A DNA stretch of 64,000 bases from an uncultured Isosphaeraceae bacterium. Lineage in GTDB: Bacteria > Planctomycetota > Planctomycetia > Isosphaerales > Isosphaeraceae. Of the stretch, positions 58,235 to 64,000 are shown in pieces (positions within the stretch are counted from its first letter, which is position 1; every line of letters starts with the position of its first letter). Below the pieces are notes generated by a model. That model saw only the letters and a list, made by a program, of their open reading frames with translations. It was not told the DNA's origin and searched no databases. The stretch lies in contig CAMFLR010000008.1 in assembly GCA_945957605.1 (NCBI GenBank), positions 248,001 to 312,000 on the forward strand. Reading direction: 5' to 3'. Both the position numbers and the translations under genes were made by a program.

Positions 58235-61200
58235 ATGACCTCAATCTGGAACTACATCACCGATCGCGTAACGGTGGGTCGGCCTATCTGGCTGCTCCTC
58301 CTGCCGATCGTCCTGCCTCCACTCGTCTACTTCAGCATGCGCAGCCTTTCCGGGCTGGGAACGTTTCGCAAGAACGTGGCGATTTTGTTGCGTGCCACGG
58401 TCGTCATCCTCATCGTCTGCGCGCTCGCCGAAGTTCAGGCCGTACGCAAGAACGATAAGCTCGCGACGATTTTTGCGGTCGACGTTTCCGAGAGCATCCC
58501 GTCCGACATGCGCAGGAATACTCTGCGTTACGTGACGGAAGAAGGAAAGAAGCGTCGCAAGGAAGACCTCGCGGGTGTCGTCGTGTTCGGCCGTAACGCG
58601 AGCGTCGAATCTCCCCCTGCCCCGACTGAGCCTAACCTATCGCTCGGCATCGAATCTTCAATCAACGCCCAGTACACCGATCTGGCAAGTGCGATCAAAC
58701 TCGCGCTTGCGACCTTTCCCGAAGACTCCGCGCGGCGGATCGTCCTGATTTCCGATGGCAACGAGAACCGCGGCAACGCGCTCGAACAGGCGTCGGCGGC
58801 TGCCAGGCTGGGCGTGCAGATCGACGTTTTGCCGATCGAATATGTTTACGACAAGGAAGTGCTGGTCGAGAAGATTTCCATTCCGCCCGACGTGAAAAAG
58901 GGCGACATGGTGAATATCAACGTCGTCATTCGCGCCAGCGAGCCGACGACGGGTACTCTACAGATCTTCCAGAAGGATTCCGATAACCGTCCCATTCCCG
59001 CGCCCGGCAACGAAACGCCGGTGCCGATCACACTCGAACGCGGCGTGAACGTTTTCACGCTCAAACAGAAGATCACGGAAACGAATTTTTACACGTTCAC
59101 GGCGGAATTCGTTCCCACGAAGGGCTCGGGCGACCAACGGTCGATTAATAACGTCGCGCAGGGGTTCACGTATGCTCGCGGCACCGCCCAGGTGCTCCTC
59201 ATCGAAGGAACTCGCGACGAACATGCCGAGCTGGTGAAGGCGCTTCGGGAAAAGAAGATCGACGTGAAGGTGCTTGTGGCGCCCGATGTCGACGGTTCGA
59301 GCGGCGGATTTGGCGGTGATGTGCTGCCGGATGACCTCGGCCAGCTTCAGCCGTATGACACGGTGATTCTCGGAAACGTTCCCAAGGAAGCGCTTTCGGA
59401 ACAGCAGCAGAAGTTACTCGAAGCGAACGTGCACGACATGGGCGCCGGCCTGATCATGCTCGGAGGGCCCAAGAGCTTTGGTGCGGGGGGCTGGCAGAAT
59501 TCGCCGATCGAAAAGGCGATGCCGGTCGACATGCAGATCAAGGCGATGAAAGTGCAAGGCAAGAGTGCGCTTGTGATGCTGATGCACGCGAGCGAGATTG
59601 CCGAGGGGAACTACTGGATGAAGGTGATCGCGATGGAAGCGCTCAAGACGCTTTCGTCGTATGATTATGCTGGTATGAATCACTGGGAAGGCCAGGAAGC
59701 GTGGCTGTTCACGCCGCAGGCGATCGGCAACAACAAGGCGAGCATGCTCAAGAAGATCGACCGCATGCAGCCTGGCGACATGCCCGCGTTCGACCCGCTC
59801 TTCAACCTGTCGATCGCCGGCCTGCGGAAGATTCCCGACGCGATGACCAAGCACATCGTCGTCATCAGTGACGGCGACCCCGCTCCGCCAAGCCGCGGTG
59901 TGCTCAATACGCTGATTCAAAATAAGATCACCGTGACGACCGTCATCGTCGCAGCGCACGGTAACGATCCCGGCGCACTCAACTCGATGCGAGACATCGC
60001 GACCAAGACAAAGGGGCGATTCTACAACGTCACCAATCCCAAGGCTCTGCCGCGAATCTATCAGAAAGAAGCGCGGTTGATTTCACGGCCGCTCATCTTC
60101 GAGCAAAATCCGCCGTGGGTGCCGGTTGTGAAATATGCGACGGAGCCGATCACCGGTCTGGTCGGAGGCCTCCCGCCGATTTCCGGATACGTGCAAACGC
60201 AGCTCAAGGAAAGCGATCTTGTCGAAGTGCCGATCATTTCGCCCTTGCCGGCTGCCGGCCAGGTGAACCCGATTCTGGCGCACTGGAATTACGGCCTGGG
60301 ACGAAGCGTCGCGTTCACTTCCGATGCCGGCCGACGCTGGACGACCGCGTGGCGCGACTGGGAGAACTACGCCGCGTTCTGGTCGCAGGTGGTGCGGTGG
60401 TCGATGCGGCCGGTCGACAACAAGAATCTCTCGCTGACCGTGAGGCGTGAGGAAGGGAAGCTCAAGATCGTTGTCGATGCACTCGACAAGGACAACCAGT
60501 TCCTCAACTTCCTGCAGATGCAGGCGTCGGTTCTGTCTCCCGATTTGCAGGCCCAGCGCGTGAGCCTGGTGCAAGTCGCACCTGGCCGTTACGAGGGGAC
60601 CGTCGAAAACGCCGAGGCGAGCGGAAACTACTTCGTGAACCTCGGCTATGGGGCTCCCGACGGAACGAAGGGGATCGTGACGTCGGGTATCTCGGTGCCT
60701 TACAGCGACGAGTACCGCGAGTTGAAGTCGAATCCGACGACGCTCGAAACGATCTCGAGCCTGACGAACGGCAAAGTCCTGTCGTGGAAGCGTCGGCCCG
60801 ATGGCGAGATTGACCTCAAACGCACGCTTGAAGAGTCCGACTCCTTCCGGCGCGATGCTTATACGCTTCCTCCACGCGGGTTCTCACCCCTCTGGCCGAA
60901 TCTGCTGGTACTTGCGTCGCTCGTTTTCCTGGGCGACGTCGCGGTTCGACGTGTGGCGCCTGACTTCGCTCGAATGAGACGTACGCTGATCGACACGATC
61001 AAGCGGATGCGTGGTGAGGAAGTCGAAGAACGCGTCGAATACATGGAGAAGCTTCAGGGGCGCAAGGCCGAGGTCAACGAAGCGCTCGAACGCTCGAAGT
61101 TCGCCGCACGGTTCGATGCGCCGACAATCGAAGGTTCAGACCAGCCGCTTGATGAGCCGCTGCTTACGGGAGAGACGGCTCAAACCCAGCGTCCGGCAAC

Positions 61201-61321
61201 GGCGACACCGCCCAAGCCAACCAAGGCTCCGACGCAAAACCCGGCGGATAGCTATACGAACCGCTTGCTCCAGGCCAAGAAAAAGGTCTGGGAAGAGCGC
61301 GATAAGAAACAGGATGAATGA
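58235..61321 (+). CDS. Large membrane protein with VWA and glutamine-amidotransferase-like domains
   Basis: A 1028-residue membrane protein that opens the VWA/MoxR/DUF58 operon. Two N-terminal membrane segments (about 17-35 and 47-67) are followed by a VWA domain with the MIDAS-type VDVSESIPS near residue 83. A GATase1-like region (DVLPDDLGQLQPYDTVILGN and GAGLIMLGGPKSFGAGGW) follows, then a second VWA-like region (IVVISDGDPAPPSRG). A C-terminal membrane segment (about 888-906) precedes an acidic coiled tail. GGGGAGG precedes the ATG by 5 bases. Bat-like complexes of this kind act with a MoxR ATPase, probably as a chaperone or envelope-stress system. Confidence 0.9.
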   Translation: MTSIWNYITDRVTVGRPIWLLLLPIVLPPLVYFSMRSLSGLGTFRKNVAILLRATVVILIVCALAEVQAVRKNDKLATIFAVDVSESIPSDMRRNTLRYVTEEGKKRRKEDLAGVVVFGRNASVESPPAPTEPNLSLGIESSINAQYTDLASAIKLALATFPEDSARRIVLISDGNENRGNALEQASAAARLGVQIDVLPIEYVYDKEVLVEKISIPPDVKKGDMVNINVVIRASEPTTGTLQIFQKDSDNRPIPAPGNETPVPITLERGVNVFTLKQKITETNFYTFTAEFVPTKGSGDQRSINNVAQGFTYARGTAQVLLIEGTRDEHAELVKALREKKIDVKVLVAPDVDGSSGGFGGDVLPDDLGQLQPYDTVILGNVPKEALSEQQQKLLEANVHDMGAGLIMLGGPKSFGAGGWQNSPIEKAMPVDMQIKAMKVQGKSALVMLMHASEIAEGNYWMKVIAMEALKTLSSYDYAGMNHWEGQEAWLFTPQAIGNNKASMLKKIDRMQPGDMPAFDPLFNLSIAGLRKIPDAMTKHIVVISDGDPAPPSRGVLNTLIQNKITVTTVIVAAHGNDPGALNSMRDIATKTKGRFYNVTNPKALPRIYQKEARLISRPLIFEQNPPWVPVVKYATEPITGLVGGLPPISGYVQTQLKESDLVEVPIISPLPAAGQVNPILAHWNYGLGRSVAFTSDAGRRWTTAWRDWENYAAFWSQVVRWSMRPVDNKNLSLTVRREEGKLKIVVDALDKDNQFLNFLQMQASVLSPDLQAQRVSLVQVAPGRYEGTVENAEASGNYFVNLGYGAPDGTKGIVTSGISVPYSDEYRELKSNPTTLETISSLTNGKVLSWKRRPDGEIDLKRTLEESDSFRRDAYTLPPRGFSPLWPNLLVLASLVFLGDVAVRRVAPDFARMRRTLIDTIKRMRGEEVEERVEYMEKLQGRKAEVNEALERSKFAARFDAPTIEGSDQPLDEPLLTGETAQTQRPATATPPKPTKAPTQNPADSYTNRLLQAKKKVWEERDKKQDE

Positions 61322-61397
61322 GTCTCAAGCGTTGAAGAACCAGCCCAAGAATCAAGCCGTGCAGCGTTCGTCTTACGGCTCGGGAGGAAAGTGAATC

Positions 61398-62426
<1,029 letters not shown>

Positions 62427-62443
62427 GTTGAAGGATGAGTTCG

Positions 62444-62815
62444 ATGAGCACCATGCACGACATCTATGACCCGCCGCCCGCTCCCGTACCGCTGGTCCCT
62501 CCTGCGCCCGAGCCGGTGATCTATCGACCGGGCGATCTGGTGATTCTGGCCGCCCTGGTACTGGGAGTGGCGGGCCTCGCGTTCTCGACGTATTTTTACG
62601 ACCCCTCGATCGCCTATCTCACGCTCGTCGGTGGCGGAATTGTGATCATCGAAAGCTGGTCAACCGCCCTCGGCTTTTTGCAGAAGCGGCCGTGGATGGG
62701 TGTCGCGGGGCGCTGGCGAATCTTTGCCGCGGCGCTCTTGCCGTGGCTGCTTGGGCTTGGCCTCGCCGCCGCGCTCATGATCAGTCTGTTCGTTCTTTCA
62801 GACTGGGCGACCTGA
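62444..62815 (+). CDS. Small membrane protein in the MoxR/VWA operon
   Basis: A 123-residue protein with hydrophobic segments near 30-46, 52-72 and 96-115 after a Pro-rich N-terminus (PPPAPVPLVPPAPEP). No family recognised, but its place between moxR and the DUF58 gene on the same strand suggests a membrane part of that system. The ATG at 62444 follows GAAGGA by 8 bases; ATG 62435 directly abuts the same purines and is less likely. The DUF58 gene starts 52 bases later. Confidence 0.68.
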   Translation: MSTMHDIYDPPPAPVPLVPPAPEPVIYRPGDLVILAALVLGVAGLAFSTYFYDPSIAYLTLVGGGIVIIESWSTALGFLQKRPWMGVAGRWRIFAAALLPWLLGLGLAAALMISLFVLSDWAT

Positions 62816-62867
62816 CCGTTTTTTCGCTCGTGTTTCGATTCAGACGCTTTCAATTCGGACTCATCCT

Positions 62868-63761
62868 ATGGCCGAAACCGCGACCAAGCCCCTGCTCGAC
62901 GCTGAGTTTCTCGTCAAGCTCGAACAGCTCGAGTTGGTGAGCCGGAAAATCTTCGTCGGCCGGATGAAGGGGGAACGCAAAAGCAAGCGCCGCGGGTCGT
63001 CGGTCGAGTTCGCCGACCATCGTAACTACACAAGTGGTGACGACCTTCGCCACATCGACTGGAACGTCTACGGCCGGCTCGACAAGCTTTTTTTGAAGCT
63101 GTTCCTCGAAGAGGAAGACCTGCATTTTTACACGATGCTCGACACGAGCATGTCGATGGATTTCGGCGAGCCGACGAAACTGCAATACGGCAAACAAGTC
63201 GCGGCCGCGCTGTCGTTCATTGGCCTGGTGAATCACGACCGAGTCATGCTCGATACCTTTTCGAGCGGACTCGACAACGGCTTGCGTGGCATTCGCGGCC
63301 GTTCGCAGATGTATCGCATTGTGCAGTACCTCGACTCGCTCTCAGCGGGTGGCGGCAGCAATCTTACTGCGGCTGCGAAGGAATTCGCGATCAAGCACAC
63401 TGGCAAAGGTGTGGTCGTCGTGATCTCCGACTTTCTCGACAAACGCGGGTACGAAGACGCCCTGCGTTACTTGCTCGCACGCAACATGGACATTTACGTC
63501 GTGCACGTTCTGAGCAAGGAAGAAGTCGAGCCTGAACTCGCGGGCGACCTGAAGTTGGTGGACGTTGAAGACGACGATTTCGCGGAGATTACGGTCAGTG
63601 CGCCGCTCTTGGCGCGATACAAGGCGACGTTGAATGCGTTTGTAGGCGGGTTGAAGGAGTGGTGTACGAAGCGGGGGATCACGTATATTTTTACGACGAA
63701 CCATAACCCGTTCGACAAGCTGATCCTCAACTATCTCCGCGAACGAGGCCTTGTGAAATAG
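62868..63761 (+). CDS. DUF58 family protein
   Basis: A 297-residue soluble DUF58 protein. The N-terminus has FVGRMKGERKSKRRGSSVEF, then the hallmark DHRNYTSGDDLRHIDWNVYGRLDKLFLKLFLEE; the VWA-like half carries LDTSMSMDFGEPTKL (MIDAS-type DxSxS) and VVVVISDFLDKRGYEDALRYL. It is a constant companion of MoxR ATPases and is assumed to act in the same chaperone-like machine. It ends two bases before a 46-residue gene. Confidence 0.93.
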   Translation: MAETATKPLLDAEFLVKLEQLELVSRKIFVGRMKGERKSKRRGSSVEFADHRNYTSGDDLRHIDWNVYGRLDKLFLKLFLEEEDLHFYTMLDTSMSMDFGEPTKLQYGKQVAAALSFIGLVNHDRVMLDTFSSGLDNGLRGIRGRSQMYRIVQYLDSLSAGGGSNLTAAAKEFAIKHTGKGVVVVISDFLDKRGYEDALRYLLARNMDIYVVHVLSKEEVEPELAGDLKLVDVEDDDFAEITVSAPLLARYKATLNAFVGGLKEWCTKRGITYIFTTNHNPFDKLILNYLRERGLVK

Positions 63762-63763
63762 CC

Positions 63764-63904
63764 ATGCTTGAACAGTGGAAAATCACCAACCCGTGGATCT
63801 TTCTCGGTCTTTCGGGCCTGCTCGTCGTCTACATGCTCTACACGATGATCCGCAAGCGCAAGGGGCTGCGGTCGGGATTCAAGAATAGCGAGCCCGAGCT
63901 TTAA
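63764..63904 (+). CDS. 46-residue single-pass membrane protein in the VWA/MoxR operon
   Basis: A small protein (MLEQWKITNPWIFLGLSGLL...) with one hydrophobic segment (about 9-28) and a basic tail (IRKRKGLRSGFKNSEPEL). It starts two bases after the DUF58 stop and is followed by the next operon gene after 41 bases. Too short for many gene callers; the tight spacing and clear membrane/basic pattern support it as real. Confidence 0.6.
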   Translation: MLEQWKITNPWIFLGLSGLLVVYMLYTMIRKRKGLRSGFKNSEPEL

Positions 63905-63945
63905 GCGAAGTTCGGGCGTCGATCCCAGAAAGGTTGGCTCGTTCC

Positions 63946-64000
63946 ATGCCGATCGACTTTTCGCCTCCGATCACGAGCCTGGCCGCCTGGGCGCTACTTG
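63946..64000 (+). CDS. Start of the next operon gene, probably a BatA-like membrane VWA protein (cut by right edge)
   Basis: Only 18 codons lie in the window: MPIDFSPPITSLAAWALL, a start that could lead into the N-terminal membrane segment of a BatA/aerotolerance-type protein, the usual gene after DUF58. AGAAAGG upstream is a plausible Shine-Dalgarno sequence, with wide spacing. The assignment is from operon context only. Confidence 0.4.
   Translation, partial: MPIDFSPPITSLAAWALL

Overview
The window reads as chromosomal DNA of a planctomycete (phylum Planctomycetota, class Planctomycetia). This rests on family content: a DUF1549/DUF1553 cytochrome protein paired with DUF1501 proteins, two DUF1559 prepilin-like proteins each coupled to a small lipoprotein, a VWA/MoxR/DUF58 membrane operon, a sulfatase and NHL, HEAT and LRR proteins with export signals. 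I cannot name a genus. No rRNA, tRNA, CRISPR array, insertion sequence or prophage was seen. Gene order and composition look like an ordinary chromosome rather than an island.

Layout. 1-11.5 kb is mostly housekeeping: cobalamin-dependent methionine synthase (cut by the left edge), rpsO-pnp with a strong terminator, a cytosolic histidine kinase plus NtrC-type regulator, endonuclease-type mutL and a small VOC protein. 11.5-18.1 kb holds a DUF72 protein, the DUF1549/DUF1553 plus DUF1501 operon, a cysteine-free FmdB-like protein and a second DUF1501 protein. 18.4-25.6 kb is a likely cell-wall or glycan scavenging cluster: a secreted beta-propeller protein, a sodium:solute symporter, a fused beta-lactamase-like/NamZ (DUF1343) enzyme translationally coupled to the symporter, and a sulfatase. 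25.6-39.8 kb is accessory: a YfhO-like membrane protein, two DUF1559/lipoprotein pairs, an SPFH protein with a dual-specificity phosphatase, a secreted haloacid-dehalogenase-like protein, an acyl-carrier-like protein with swapped halves, a HEAT protein, an esterase and a xylose isomerase homologue.

39.8-57 kb mixes an M3 oligopeptidase, a 1073-residue orphan membrane protein, an S10 carboxypeptidase, RidA, QueC, an LRR protein, a zinc-ribbon P-loop GTPase-like protein, a FetAB-type exporter, a PfkB-like kinase with an altered catalytic motif, an RNase Z-like metallohydrolase and a Rieske ferredoxin. 57.2-64 kb holds an NHL-repeat lipoprotein followed by a six-gene VWA/MoxR/DUF58 (Bat-like) operon that runs off the right edge.

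Genes are tightly packed: only one intergenic stretch exceeds 300 bases (rpsO-pnp, with a 14-bp hairpin). Several convergent pairs overlap or sit 6 bp apart. Many start codons were chosen by Shine-Dalgarno spacing and domain edges, so several (noted) differ from the longest reading frame. All functions are inferred from motifs read by eye; no database search was run.
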